Source: Candidatus Poseidoniales archaeon
GTDB lineage: Archaea; Thermoplasmatota; Poseidoniia; Poseidoniales; Thalassarchaeaceae
Reading direction: 5' to 3'
Length of the DNA: 64,000 nt
Assembly: GCA_012964335.1 (NCBI GenBank)
Contig: DTUF01000024.1
Location: 62,001 to 126,000, forward strand
Shown here: positions 39,601 to 49,500 of the stretch, one piece after another
How the letters are laid out: each line of letters opens with the position of its first letter
Position numbering within the stretch: position 1 is the first letter of the stretch
Notes under the pieces: model-generated
What the model was told of the DNA's origin: nothing
Databases searched by the model: none
The model's input: the letters and a program-made list of their open reading frames with translations, nothing else
Program-made: the position numbers and the translations under genes

Positions 39601-41255
39601 GCACTTCAAACCTAGGGGATACCGCCGCTGAAGAGGTATATGAATTTCGAATACCATGGTCTGAATTAGGACTCGCGCCGAGATATTCAACTCGCGTAAA
39701 GGTTGTGACATCAGAAGTGAAATCTCTCTCATACGGAGATGGAATTGATTCAGAGATGGCACCACCTGCACCAGCCGAAATGGTTCTACCTGACTTGGAA
39801 CAATGGGTAACTCTCCTAGATATTGATGATAATGTGGGAGATGAAACAGGAGATGGAGACTACACCTATCCACTTGCTAGTGATTTTGCACCGGGTTCTG
39901 GTCTGTTTGATGTAACTCATCTGAAAGTGAGTCAAAGTGCTTGGAATGCACGTTTTGAATTGACTTTTGGAGAAATCACAGACTTTTGGAGTCTCTCAAA
40001 CGGTTTCAGTCACCAAATTGTGCAAATCTATGTTGACCAAGGAGATACGATGTGGGGTGAAACCGATATGCTACAAGGAGCTAATGCAGTCATCCACTCA
40101 GATTGGGCTTGGGAAGTTGCGATTTCAGCTACCGGTGAACCTGGAGCGGTTAAGTCCGTGAATGCCCAGACTGGAGAAACATCTGCTAAAGGAATTGAAG
40201 TAAGTGGAAACAGCGATTCAAACAAAGTCACAATTACCGTTTCAAAATCAGTGATAGGCTCGGACATCCCTGACTACAGATTCGTAATTGTTGCTGGTTC
40301 CCAAGATGGATTTGGCCCAGGCAAATGGCGAGATGTTGATGCAAATGCAAAGACTTGGAGACTCGGCGGGGGAGATGACCCTAGCGAAATAGATGGAATT
40401 GATTACGACCCAAATGTTCTCGATATCGTTTTTGACTCCGACGATACAAACTCACCTGACCAAGCGGCAATGCTTGGAGCATACAATGTAGAGGAGCAAG
40501 AATATGCAGTTTTAACCGGCATAGAAATTCCTGAAGTGGCCCAGCAAGTGTATGGTGCAAAAGTAGTGAGTACCACTACAACTAGTGCAATTTTGGAATG
40601 GTCTACTACGCGTCAGCAAGGAGCTAATGTGACATGTGCAAACCTAACATTCCCTGAACAAGGAGAAGGACTTACCCACACGATTGAACTGACAGGATTG
40701 GAATTTGATACCTCATACAATTGCTCAATCGTGATAGATGGTGTTACCCCTGCTATCCTTTCTTTCAACACTAGTGCTGAAGTTGACTCAATACCTCCAG
40801 AGATACTCAATTTGATGGTAGAAATCATTGAGGGCGGCTCGCTAAAGGTCACTTGGTACACTAGCGAGGATGCTACGGAATCAATTGAGGTTGAAGGCCA
40901 GACATTTGTAGGCGACAATGTTGCCTTGCGCAAGAATCACGAAATGACGATTGTGCCGAACCCCGAACTAGTAGCACTCCAAACCTACACATTGACCATC
41001 ACCGCCTCCGATGCTTCTGGGAATACCAATACATCCAGTGTTGACTTTATTATTGCTGAAGAAGATGCTGCATCTCCACTTCCTGATGAAGAAAGACCAG
41101 ATGACGGAAATAACCCGAATGAATCCAATAATGAATCAACTGACACAGCAAGTATTGGTAATTTATTAGGAAATCCTGTTGTCCAACTCGGATTGCTGTT
41201 AGTTGTTATGCTAGTAATTACGGCCTTGATTCGCACAAGAAAATATCAGGATTGA
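36684..41255 (+). CDS. Secreted, TM-anchored GH57 glycosidase (amylopullulanase-like) with CBM9/DOMON-like and glucodextranase-C-like domains
   Basis: MKRHSALISLLLVMTPLLG signal; DDITIDGDLSEWDS binding domain; GH57 HQHQPYYKN...MPWVRVHGMTEY; GMWPSEQAVSP; VALDGENWMFMSEF; second ...MIDGIALPGEWDGA domain; C-terminal TM. Confidence 0.92.
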   Translation: MKRHSALISLLLVMTPLLGIISSAATPDDITIDGDLSEWDSDTLVDIDSNSSVPFRMTWNDTHLFFAWQETDWASVNEGADLFIYLNTTEGGSPLSKEWSLSQTLPFAADFAFVIEDSSYFSLQTYNGSAWVAADQTDVTAFVGWSGNTNTEISIPWNNIGSPTSLAVIVWSQWQDEGNVWTSFPSENPASNDGAETFTYAYVIADRTVDQTPGYTPVVDFSGTVEKMDDALNLAIVFHQHQPYYKNKLTGMIEMPWVRVHGMTEYVDSPGILAQHPGTKVTYNLVPSFVEQLVEYHRDGTADVHTDFARRYWPVDVNGTVTDYPNATSLELHTMQFQSFWNSGWIYNVSAEDSELGWLYPAASRYSEIYGMTLHNLKPATIMDDTLLSPQDFLDLQVLWYLFQFSPDYVLGEYQSIEDSTASGRPAHYNQTLKLLYEQNGDYTPADLSFVLATQQAHLANVLPMYSALAQSGQVELTTTPYYHPIMPLLMMDGWTFEDGIRVNKDSWTDDVASQLDNGMDLFEQELGFRPSGMWPSEQAVSPAMVQPVSDVGIQWMVTDEVNLAESTIAGGATIDTNIASNLAIPWIATGLGDDGTSTGSGGGGEVAVIFRDRVISDRIAFQYGSMTPAAAVSDFIAYIDNVRAQLLAEGKDPSEHLLTVALDGENWMFMSEFQHQDGGRPFMDEWYGRLASHPSIVTTTPSEFLEKNLTLPRIETIGTGSWIDGTLSTWAGEAEESLGWQRLVEARQALVAFEETNPTHSGLNAAWESLYIAEGSDWFWWYGLDQDSGYDELWDTLFKVHLSNIYRAIGLELPPYLQDLWTNPAVPALPNTGVIEPMIDGIALPGEWDGAAKYDASSVDGGTLDIASFYLGYDTSNVYVRVDMESTPDFFEVVDMDWAPDLSIYFMQPNAINFNEVETNFRTYYGNEILGFPAKKMISFDFNQLRADGKGKWNLFDAQGKIGDNEQWSLSGTSNLGDTAAEEVYEFRIPWSELGLAPRYSTRVKVVTSEVKSLSYGDGIDSEMAPPAPAEMVLPDLEQWVTLLDIDDNVGDETGDGDYTYPLASDFAPGSGLFDVTHLKVSQSAWNARFELTFGEITDFWSLSNGFSHQIVQIYVDQGDTMWGETDMLQGANAVIHSDWAWEVAISATGEPGAVKSVNAQTGETSAKGIEVSGNSDSNKVTITVSKSVIGSDIPDYRFVIVAGSQDGFGPGKWRDVDANAKTWRLGGGDDPSEIDGIDYDPNVLDIVFDSDDTNSPDQAAMLGAYNVEEQEYAVLTGIEIPEVAQQVYGAKVVSTTTTSAILEWSTTRQQGANVTCANLTFPEQGEGLTHTIELTGLEFDTSYNCSIVIDGVTPAILSFNTSAEVDSIPPEILNLMVEIIEGGSLKVTWYTSEDATESIEVEGQTFVGDNVALRKNHEMTIVPNPELVALQTYTLTITASDASGNTNTSSVDFIIAEEDAASPLPDEERPDDGNNPNESNNESTDTASIGNLLGNPVVQLGLLLVVMLVITALIRTRKYQD

Positions 41256-41260
41256 ATGCA

Positions 41261-42112
41261 TCAGACTCGGTTGCGATATGATGCTAGTAGTCCTGTTAAA
41301 ACCAGACCAGCTGCGGTGCCAAAAATTCTCCCTTGCTCGCGGGCACCAGAGCCTGCCAACTCTTCAAACGAGAGTGCAAGCGCAATAGAAAATGGACCTA
41401 CCAAAAATAGGAATCTCACTAGCCAAACTTTCACTGTCGGGCGTTTTCCTAATGGACGAAGCGTTATCGAACCAGCTTTGGCAAGAATCTGCCAATCAAG
41501 AGCCCGCGCTATGGGGGTTAACCTTTCATTGACCATCGGCCGCAGTACTGGGCGGTCTGGGCTATTTTTTCCCCGCCCAGTGATAATTCTAATTCTACCA
41601 ACCATAGGGCGGTTTTCAATAATCAAATCTAGTATTCTACGAGCCCCTGGTAAATCCATCTCGTGGAGATCAAGAGTTAGAGTCCCTCTTTCTTGACGAA
41701 TGTGGGTTAAGATTCTCCACGCCTTTTCTGATGACCAAGGTAGCCCAGCAGCATAGGCTTCCATAGGGGTTAATAATTCCCTTAATTGGGCTACCTTATC
41801 CACTTGAACCTTGTTCCCTTTACCACGCTTCAATTCGATTAAACGCCAACCCCCATAGATAAGTGTCAAGGAGGTTACACCAGACCCAAAATATGCACCG
41901 AATTTCAAGCTAGCCATGGGGTCACCTTCCATTCCATCGCTGAAGTATCCTAACATGGTCGCCATAGTACCAGCCATGATTCCCATCACGATGCTGATAT
42001 AGAAAAGGTCGCGAAACGTCACCTCTACCATGTAAATGACTTGGGCGCTTCCCTGTGTTATTAGTTGCGGCGTAAAAAGACTGATGAAGCATGTTCCCTC
42101 ACCAATCTTCAA
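41261..42112 (-). CDS. Membrane protein with Smr-like (MutS2 C-terminal type) domain
   Basis: Two N-terminal TMs, then TLDLHEMDLPGARRILDLIIENRPMVGRIRIITGRGKNSPDRPVLRPMVNERL (Smr DLH...ITGRGKNS...LRP.V...L), then a C-terminal hydrophobic hairpin. Probable start MVEVTFRDL (about 42031). Confidence 0.65.
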   Translation of the reverse strand: MKIGEGTCFISLFTPQLITQGSAQVIYMVEVTFRDLFYISIVMGIMAGTMATMLGYFSDGMEGDPMASLKFGAYFGSGVTSLTLIYGGWRLIELKRGKGNKVQVDKVAQLRELLTPMEAYAAGLPWSSEKAWRILTHIRQERGTLTLDLHEMDLPGARRILDLIIENRPMVGRIRIITGRGKNSPDRPVLRPMVNERLTPIARALDWQILAKAGSITLRPLGKRPTVKVWLVRFLFLVGPFSIALALSFEELAGSGAREQGRIFGTAAGLVLTGLLASYRNRV

Positions 42113-42948
42113 TGGTGAGCGAAAACGGACTTCATGACCGCCGTCGTGAAATTAATATTTCTAATTGGGTGATAGGTCTCTCACTTGGATATCTGATCGC
42201 CTGTTTCCTCGTCCCGGCACTTCTTCCAACAGGGAGTGTCCCTGAACTATCAGGTAGGGCAAACACACTTGATTATGTTTGGAAAGATGCCTCTTGGGGA
42301 GATTGGGGTAACGAACCTCGCTCTGAAAATGCAAGTATGGGTCATGACCAAGCACAACATGGTGGTAAATTTGCATGGAGTGAGTTAGATATTTTCAGTG
42401 CTTTTGTGTATGGATTTGGTGACCTAAATTGCCACCAGAAACACGAGAGGTCATGGGTAATTAATGAAAATCAAATGCCCGTATGTACACGGGACATTGG
42501 GATTTTTGCTGGGATTTTCGTTGGTGGATTGATTTTCCGCAAACGTGGCCTCAACCGTTGGACCATTAGAGATTCAATCATCTCAGTTTTACCTGATGAA
42601 AAGGTAGAACCGTTTTACTTTAATGACCGACGATTTTTACTTGCCTTTGGTGGTATTGCATTGCTATTACTCCCTACAGCACTTGACGGAGGGATTCAAG
42701 CAGTTAGCGACTATGAGTCGACAAATCTCAAGAGGTTAATTACCGGATTCCCGATGGGGGTTGGAGTAGGATTATTATTCGCCGGAGTTTTTGCTGCTAA
42801 TCCAAAACCGTTCGAATTTGACGCTGGAAGAGTCATCTTACCAGCCAATGCACGTCTAGTACCTTCGGTTGAACCAACGGATGACAAGATATCAGAAATT
42901 GCTACTCAAACCGAGACGGATACAACTGCCGGAGATAGTGAAGAGTGA
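42091..42948 (+). CDS. DUF2085-like predicted membrane protein
   Basis: NCHQKHERSWVINENQMPVCTRDIGIFAGIFVGG resembles CHQxxxRSxxxxGxxMPVCxRxxGIY; several TMs. Confidence 0.6.
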   Translation: MFPHQSSMVSENGLHDRRREINISNWVIGLSLGYLIACFLVPALLPTGSVPELSGRANTLDYVWKDASWGDWGNEPRSENASMGHDQAQHGGKFAWSELDIFSAFVYGFGDLNCHQKHERSWVINENQMPVCTRDIGIFAGIFVGGLIFRKRGLNRWTIRDSIISVLPDEKVEPFYFNDRRFLLAFGGIALLLLPTALDGGIQAVSDYESTNLKRLITGFPMGVGVGLLFAGVFAANPKPFEFDAGRVILPANARLVPSVEPTDDKISEIATQTETDTTAGDSEE

Positions 42949-42956
42949 AACCAGTT

Positions 42957-44315
42957 TCAAGATGGGCCTTGGCGCCACCATTTCCTGAACTCCTCAACAT
43001 TTGAGGGGGGCGCAACATCCATCATACCTGAACCAAGAACTGCTAATCTTCCAACACACTTCTCCATTGCCTGAATCATTTCAGCAGAGGGTTTCTTTCC
43101 AACAATTGCTGACAAGGAATTGCGCCATTGACCTTCTGGATTATCATCAAGCCATTTTGCAAACTCTTCCTTCAGTGGCCAAATAACCAACCCTAACCTA
43201 CCGAATGCTTGCCATTCTGCCCGTAGTTCCGAGCGAGCGGCATCTTTGCCTTTGAGTGGTTTATGAGTTCGAACCCAGCCAGATTGTTCATGGAAAAACT
43301 TCAGCATCCGATGTGTATGTCGAGAACTGACCACCCTGACAGGACCGAACCATTTTCTGAGACTAGTTACCTCAGCACCCGGAAGTAGTGAAAGTGTGCC
43401 TATTACAGAAATAACCGTGTGACTAATTGGAGTCTTGGGTATATTCTTAGCTTGAACATCAGGGATTGCGTGATATGCTTCTTGGTATAGTGAATTGGCA
43501 TGTTTCATAACTTGCCAGGGTTTTTCTCCATGAAGCCAGTTCTTACTGCTACGTTTAGGCGATGTGTCAAGCACTTTGAGAGTTGTTTGTCCACGCTCCC
43601 CTTTGAGGGCTTTTTCTAGCATTACTTGTTCAACATCTTCAGCGTCAATGTTGAGAGGAATGGGGTGCCGGTGTAAGAATTTTCGAACCTCTTTCTGTAT
43701 CTTGAGTCGTAGGTCTGCTTTGGTTCCGTCATTGAGTATTGGCCCAACTACAACTCCTTTGTGGAAGGGTTTTGGCATTGGGACTTCACCACCAAGAAGT
43801 GTTGCATATCCTACCCTAATTTTCTGTTGTAATTCATTGGTTTCAAAATATTCCTGTTTATCTAACACCGCTTCTCTTAGAGTGCCATGAGTGATTCTTC
43901 GAAGTGCTACGATTGGGTCACAATCCACCCACAAACAAAGGTCTGGAATACATGCAGCACTGTTTAGCCGAGCCACTTCAGAAAGGCCGATTTTTCCAAC
44001 AATTCCTTGATAGACCAGAGAAGAATGTACATTTCGTTCTGAAATGACTGCCTTACCCTGATTGAGTCTAGGGAGAATCCAGGCGTGAGAGTGGTCGAGT
44101 CGGTCAGCAGCAAACAAACTAGCCTCCTTTACAGGTCCTGCTTCACCAGTACGTACGGAATCCACCGCGAGTTTTCCTAAAGGGTGGTCTCGGCGAGGCT
44201 CACCAGTTACCCAAATGCCAGAGAATGTGAACTCATCTAACAAAATCTCTTCAAGCATTTTTGTGGCAATTCCCTTGCCACTGCCATCGCCTCCTTCAAT
44301 GGTGATGAGATACAT
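42957..44315 (-). CDS. tmk: Thymidylate kinase with about 250-aa C-terminal extension
   Basis: MYLITIEGGDGSGKGIATKMLEE (P-loop), VTGEPRRDHPLGK, LFAADRLDHSHAWILPRLNQGKAVISERNVHSSLVYQG; the residues after about aa 210 match no family I recognise. Start set at ATG 44315. Confidence 0.8.
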   Translation of the reverse strand: MYLITIEGGDGSGKGIATKMLEEILLDEFTFSGIWVTGEPRRDHPLGKLAVDSVRTGEAGPVKEASLFAADRLDHSHAWILPRLNQGKAVISERNVHSSLVYQGIVGKIGLSEVARLNSAACIPDLCLWVDCDPIVALRRITHGTLREAVLDKQEYFETNELQQKIRVGYATLLGGEVPMPKPFHKGVVVGPILNDGTKADLRLKIQKEVRKFLHRHPIPLNIDAEDVEQVMLEKALKGERGQTTLKVLDTSPKRSSKNWLHGEKPWQVMKHANSLYQEAYHAIPDVQAKNIPKTPISHTVISVIGTLSLLPGAEVTSLRKWFGPVRVVSSRHTHRMLKFFHEQSGWVRTHKPLKGKDAARSELRAEWQAFGRLGLVIWPLKEEFAKWLDDNPEGQWRNSLSAIVGKKPSAEMIQAMEKCVGRLAVLGSGMMDVAPPSNVEEFRKWWRQGPS

Positions 44316-44418
44316 GGCAACGCCTACACCCCATGACAGTCGCCGTGATGAATAAACTTGCGTGAGAAAGGAGCGTTCTTTGAAACATCTGACAAGGAAA
44401 TAACATCGAAATTTATCG

Positions 44419-45375
44419 TTATTCTTGGTCAGCAAACTGACTCTTGGTTAACATGAGTAATGCCATTCCCAGTAAGATGAGTAATGGTCCAAAGAAGATT
44501 CCACCGCGGCTAAAGAGGCCGAAACCACATATCCACTGGGTTCTGCGATACCTAAGGCCACGACGTGCCTCAAATCCACCAACTATTCCTATTGCTGCTG
44601 AAATCAGTGTGAACACTGCTATTGTAGTTGATAATTGCACTGCTGAGGCAAGATTGCTCGGTTCACGTAAATCTGCTGAGTCTACACCTTCACCCTCAAC
44701 CAATGTGAGTGTTAAATCTGGGATTTCCCCTGGCGAGAGGGTGCGCTCAATAGTAACATATCCATCCATCGTTACCCTGAGTAACATCGCTTCTCTAGCC
44801 ACCCCTGAAATAGTGAAGCGGCCCTCTGAATTAGTCTCAGTACGTCCTTCTGAATTATCATCTGAAAGTCGTATCAACTCAATGTCAACGCCCTCAATAG
44901 CGTCGCCACCCGTGTTGTTTACACTGTCTAGTTCACTCAATACTAAGCCATGGACCTCTGCGTCATCGGTACGAGAAAACATTGAACTTGATACCAAATC
45001 TCTAGGGTCTGCGCTAATTAGTAACGCACCGCTTGCTGCACCAATAACACTGCCAACAATGATTAATAATACTGCAAGATTCATCACCCAGCTTTCATCA
45101 GCACGATTTCTCAAGGCTGCTGGTAATCTTACGACTGCTGGGTCCCCGCCTTCTCTTACATCAAAAAGTGCTTCTTTGCGACGAGCAGCCCTTGCTCTTT
45201 TCATTCTACGGCGGCGCCTTGCTATGCGATCAGAAAGAGTTGTGACATCTTCATCTGCGTCAAAGTCCAATTCAACTTCATCATCAACTTCTAAGACGCC
45301 ACCCTCTACAAGTTCATCGCGAACCCTAGTGCGTAGGGATTTGAGGCGCTCCTCTCGCTCCTCATCATCGCTCAT
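44419..45375 (-). CDS. Membrane protein with carboxypeptidase-regulatory-like (CarboxypepD_reg) domain
   Basis: VHGLVLSELDSVNNTGGDAIEGVDIELIRLSDDNSEGRTETNSEGRFTISGVAREAMLLRVTMDGY flanked by TMs; basic cytosolic N-terminal RRRRRMKRARAARR. Confidence 0.7.
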   Translation of the reverse strand: MSDDEEREERLKSLRTRVRDELVEGGVLEVDDEVELDFDADEDVTTLSDRIARRRRRMKRARAARRKEALFDVREGGDPAVVRLPAALRNRADESWVMNLAVLLIIVGSVIGAASGALLISADPRDLVSSSMFSRTDDAEVHGLVLSELDSVNNTGGDAIEGVDIELIRLSDDNSEGRTETNSEGRFTISGVAREAMLLRVTMDGYVTIERTLSPGEIPDLTLTLVEGEGVDSADLREPSNLASAVQLSTTIAVFTLISAAIGIVGGFEARRGLRYRRTQWICGFGLFSRGGIFFGPLLILLGMALLMLTKSQFADQE

Positions 45376-46391
45376 TCTTGTTCACCGTGATACATCGTGG
45401 CCGCAGGGGGATTGTCAACCCCTCGGCTCTTAGTTAGTGAAAAAAAGCCGTTTCCCCACAGGATATAAGTCATCAGAGCAAAAAAGACAGAAATGAAAAT
45501 TAATATGAATTCTTCAGCAGTTGAAGGCAATTTAAATTCAAGCGTTTTACCATCTAAGCCTTCATTTGCCCCATTATTATCGGTGACATTATCATTGTTA
45601 TTATCAGCAATTGGCTGGAAAATCACTTGATGCATAATAGGCCAATTTTTACCGGTTAGCCAAAATGTGTCATTTTCCGAATCATATGCGACGCCATTGA
45701 GAACCCCACCATCTGGTGGTTCAGGGAATAGTGAACTTGCATCTATTGTACCAACAACATTGCCTGATGTCATATTGATTATGAAAATTGATTCCCAATG
45801 CCAAACATTTGCATAAACTAAATCCCCAACGCATTCTAATTCATTTAACCCAGTTAGAGGTGAACCATTGAAAGTGACGGGAACAGTTTCAATTACTGAA
45901 AAATCCTCAGGGTTGCGTATGGTCAAGTCGCTTGTTCCATTGCTCATCACTAAATTACCCCCATCAGAACAAATCCCCCACCCCTCGTCTTCATAGGATA
46001 AATTCCCAACTAGTGACAACGTCTCAATGTCCCATATATGGGCTACACCACTCTTCCAAGTAAGTTGAATTAGAGTATTATTGTGCATTGCTAAACCCTC
46101 ACCGAACTCCTCGCTACTCAGGTTCACTGAGCGTAGAATATCTCCTTGTAAATTAACTTCTCTTAGAGTTGATTGGTCATACAATCCTGTGCTCTCATAG
46201 AGTTTTCCTTGGTGGAAAAGAAAGCCTTGAGTGAAGGCCTCGTCATCATGTATTTCGGTGTTTAAAATCTCAATTTCATATTGAGTTATTGTTGCTGAAT
46301 TTGTGGGCTCAGATGAGGTTAATATTGGAGATAAAATAGCCACAATTATCACTGAGAAAATAGCCCAATTTAGTCCAAAACGATTGGCCAT
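45372..46391 (-). CDS. Glutamine cyclotransferase-like beta-propeller (glutaminyl-peptide cyclotransferase family), TM-anchored
   Basis: EAFTQGFLFHQGKLYESTGLYDQSTLREVNLQGDIL...FGEGLAMHNNTLIQLTWKSG...LNELECVGDLVYANVWHWESIFIINMTSGNVVGTID...VLNGVAYDSENDTFWLTGKNWPIMHQV; ATGA overlap with the next gene. Confidence 0.8.
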   Translation of the reverse strand: MANRFGLNWAIFSVIIVAILSPILTSSEPTNSATITQYEIEILNTEIHDDEAFTQGFLFHQGKLYESTGLYDQSTLREVNLQGDILRSVNLSSEEFGEGLAMHNNTLIQLTWKSGVAHIWDIETLSLVGNLSYEDEGWGICSDGGNLVMSNGTSDLTIRNPEDFSVIETVPVTFNGSPLTGLNELECVGDLVYANVWHWESIFIINMTSGNVVGTIDASSLFPEPPDGGVLNGVAYDSENDTFWLTGKNWPIMHQVIFQPIADNNNDNVTDNNGANEGLDGKTLEFKLPSTAEEFILIFISVFFALMTYILWGNGFFSLTKSRGVDNPPAATMYHGEQE

Positions 46392-46500
46392 AACAAAACT
46401 ACCTCCTCTAGTCCGTATGAACCATGCTCCATGCGCTATTAAATAGGTCCATAGACAAGCGTCTGAATAGTAGCGTAGCCTCGCTCATGGTGGTCTTGTA

Positions 46501-49500
46501 ATGCAAATTCGAACATCTCTGTTTCTGACGATTCTCATGATAGCCGCAACTTTGGGTCCAGCAATGGCCCCAACAGCTGCAGCAGAGGCTGAAAACAACT
46601 ACGAAGTTGGCGAAATAATTGGTGATATCGAAGATTTTGATGTATCTATACATGGTAAACCATACATTATGGTCGAAGGTAACCAAAGCCTCTATTCTGC
46701 AACTCGTTTGCATAAAATGGCATGGTCAGATGCAGGTTATCCAAACTTATTATTGCCATTTGCACAAGGTAATAATGGAAAATCAACCTCTAAAGCATGT
46801 GTGCCAATGAGTCAAGGTCAAGTATTGACTGTACCGACAAGTGGTGGACAGATTTCAGTAACGGTTGAAAAAACCACACCCACTGCAGCCTTCTTGGTTG
46901 AATCAGGACAAACAGTTTCAAGTTCTGTCTTGAACAATTATGCTTCAACTTGGACTAGTACTATCCATCCAACTGTTACCCAGTACTTTGGTTCAGAACC
47001 TGATGTTGACAATAATTGCCAAATTCAAGTTATCATTTACAATATTGATGGCCCTTGGAATATTGGTGGCTACTTCGCTCCAAGCCTTGCATCACAAAGA
47101 GAAGCAGTCTACGTTGATGTCAACGATCTCAGTTGGGCAGAGACTATTCTTGCTCACGAATTTGAACATTTGCTTCACAATTCCCGAGACCCATTTGAGT
47201 ATGCATGGATTGACGAAGGAAGTGCTGACATGGCCGCATTCCTTTGTTTTGGCGCTACCAGTACAATTATCGGACACGCCAATGAATGGGCGCAAAACTC
47301 CTACACCTCCGTCCGATGGTGGAATCAGTCAACTGGAGACTATGGTGCTGGATTCTTGTTCATGCTCTACCTCGCCTCAAAACTGGGCGGCGGAGCAGCT
47401 ATCCAGAGTTTAGTTGCAGATACTGCAACAGGTGGTGCTGGTATTGTCAATCTCGCAAACAATCCGGTTCCTGGCTCACCCGGTAATATAGGAAATACAA
47501 TATCTTCAATTTTCGCTAATTTCACCGTAGCGACTCTGCTAGATGACTCGCAAAACCCATTCGGATTAGATAATATTGACATGTACCAAAATTGCGGGAA
47601 TTCACAATTCTGTAAGTTACAGATTACTGATTCAAATAGCAATTGGGGTAGTGTTTGGTCTAGTCAGGGCGACCCATTGGAAGGATGGGGAGTTAGGGCG
47701 TACAAGTTCACAGGGGGAACTGGCTCACCACTGAATGTTATGGTACAAGCTTCTGAAATTGGATTTGCGGGGCGTCTTGTTTATCGAGAAATCGCCACAG
47801 GCACTTGGACTTCAGTACCACTTGAATTCAATGGCGGGATGGCTACTGGTTTGGTTTCAGGATTTGGCAATGTATCAGATGATGTCTACGTACTCACTTG
47901 GTATGAAAGTCTAGTAGACGATTGTGATTACGCCATGGCAAACTGCGGTTGGCCAGGTGGTGGAAGCACTCAATATCCAATAGCAACAGTTGATGTTTAT
48001 GCAGCATTGATATCACAACCAGCAACAATTAGACAAGATTTCTTGAGACTACATGACCGTGATGGAGACACCGTAAGCGACACTTTAGAATGGAATCTTG
48101 AGATTAACTCAACCGCTTTTTGGGAAAACCTTGACATCAGAATTGAAGCATTCAACAACAATACACTTCACGACACAATCACAATCCCAGTAGGAGTTGG
48201 GGGGGGTGCGGTTTCAAACCGTTCAGTTTGGTTCACCCCACCTTCGGACGGTGACTGGCAATTATATGCAAGACTGTACGACCAGATTGGAAACCCAATA
48301 CCCAATGGTGCCGTTCTCACCCTACCAACAACAGTTGCTAACATGGCACCCGTAGCTACAGGCAGTTTGTCATCAAACACCTCTCAAACATGGTTGCCAA
48401 TTCAATTTAATGGAGCGGGTTATGACATCTGGGGATTATCAGCAAATAACCAAACCTACAACCATAATTCATCCCCAACAGGATATCTTTGGGACTTTGG
48501 AGATGGTGTCCAATCTTGGCTCCGCACTCCTTCGCGAGCATACACCCAGACTGGTGATTTCAACGCATCACTACAAGTAACTGACATTGGCGGAAAACAA
48601 AGTACTCAACAAAATTGGTCAATGAATATCACTGATACAATTATTCCAATGGTCAAGATTTCGGTTGCTGGACAAGAAATTCTAGGCGGTATGACACTAC
48701 TCACAACCCAACGGGTATTGTTTGAAGCCTACATGACTGATGATAACGTCCCAGATGAATATCTTGACTTCCAATGGGATTGGGGTGATGGCACTAACGA
48801 AGGCGGTATTGGCTATACAGAAGCATCTCATGATTGGTCCAATGGCTCGGCCAACGGTACTAATTACACTCTTAATTTGACTGTTAGTGATGGTACGTTT
48901 ACAGTAAATCAAACATTAACTATTCTCATCCTGAATCGAATACCACGGTTAATTTATGATTTACCAATTGAAGTTGACACTCTTACACCATTCCCTCTAC
49001 CAACTATGTTTACCGATGATGATGGTAGCATTGTATCTTGGCAGTGGTTTTTCCCTGACCCCGTCAATCTTGAGGGTGGGACCGTTACTAAGTTGAGTGC
49101 CTTTGATCAAACTGGTTCAACTGACCAAAATCCAACCCCAGCATGGTTAACCCCTGGGCTAAAGAATGTCACAATCATCGCTACAGATAACTCTGGAAAC
49201 AGTACCATAGCAATTCTCCAAGTCACGGTCAATAATCAGCGACCAGTAGCACTGTTTGACAGGCCAGATGGTGGTGACACCATTACACCATACATGTTTG
49301 TCAGCCATTCGTGGGACCCAGATGGGCAAAATGGGAATATGACAACAATCTGGACTATATCCGAAGACAATACGACCATTACAAATCAGACCTCAATCGT
49401 CCATTTATTCTCAACTCCTGGAACTCATGTTGTTGAATTAGTTGTAATAGATGAGTTAGGTTTGTCCTCACTTCCAAAGGCTTACATTATTGAAATTGAA

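Noticed and set aside
41256-41696. 146-aa plus-strand ORF after GH57
   Set aside because: Lies antisense to the Smr-like membrane protein, which has a coherent motif and topology.
44444-45433. 329-aa plus-strand ORF opposite the 44419-45375 gene
   Set aside because: Low-complexity Ser/Thr/Pro-rich antisense translation; the minus-strand frame has clear TMs, a CarboxypepD_reg motif and ATGA coupling.
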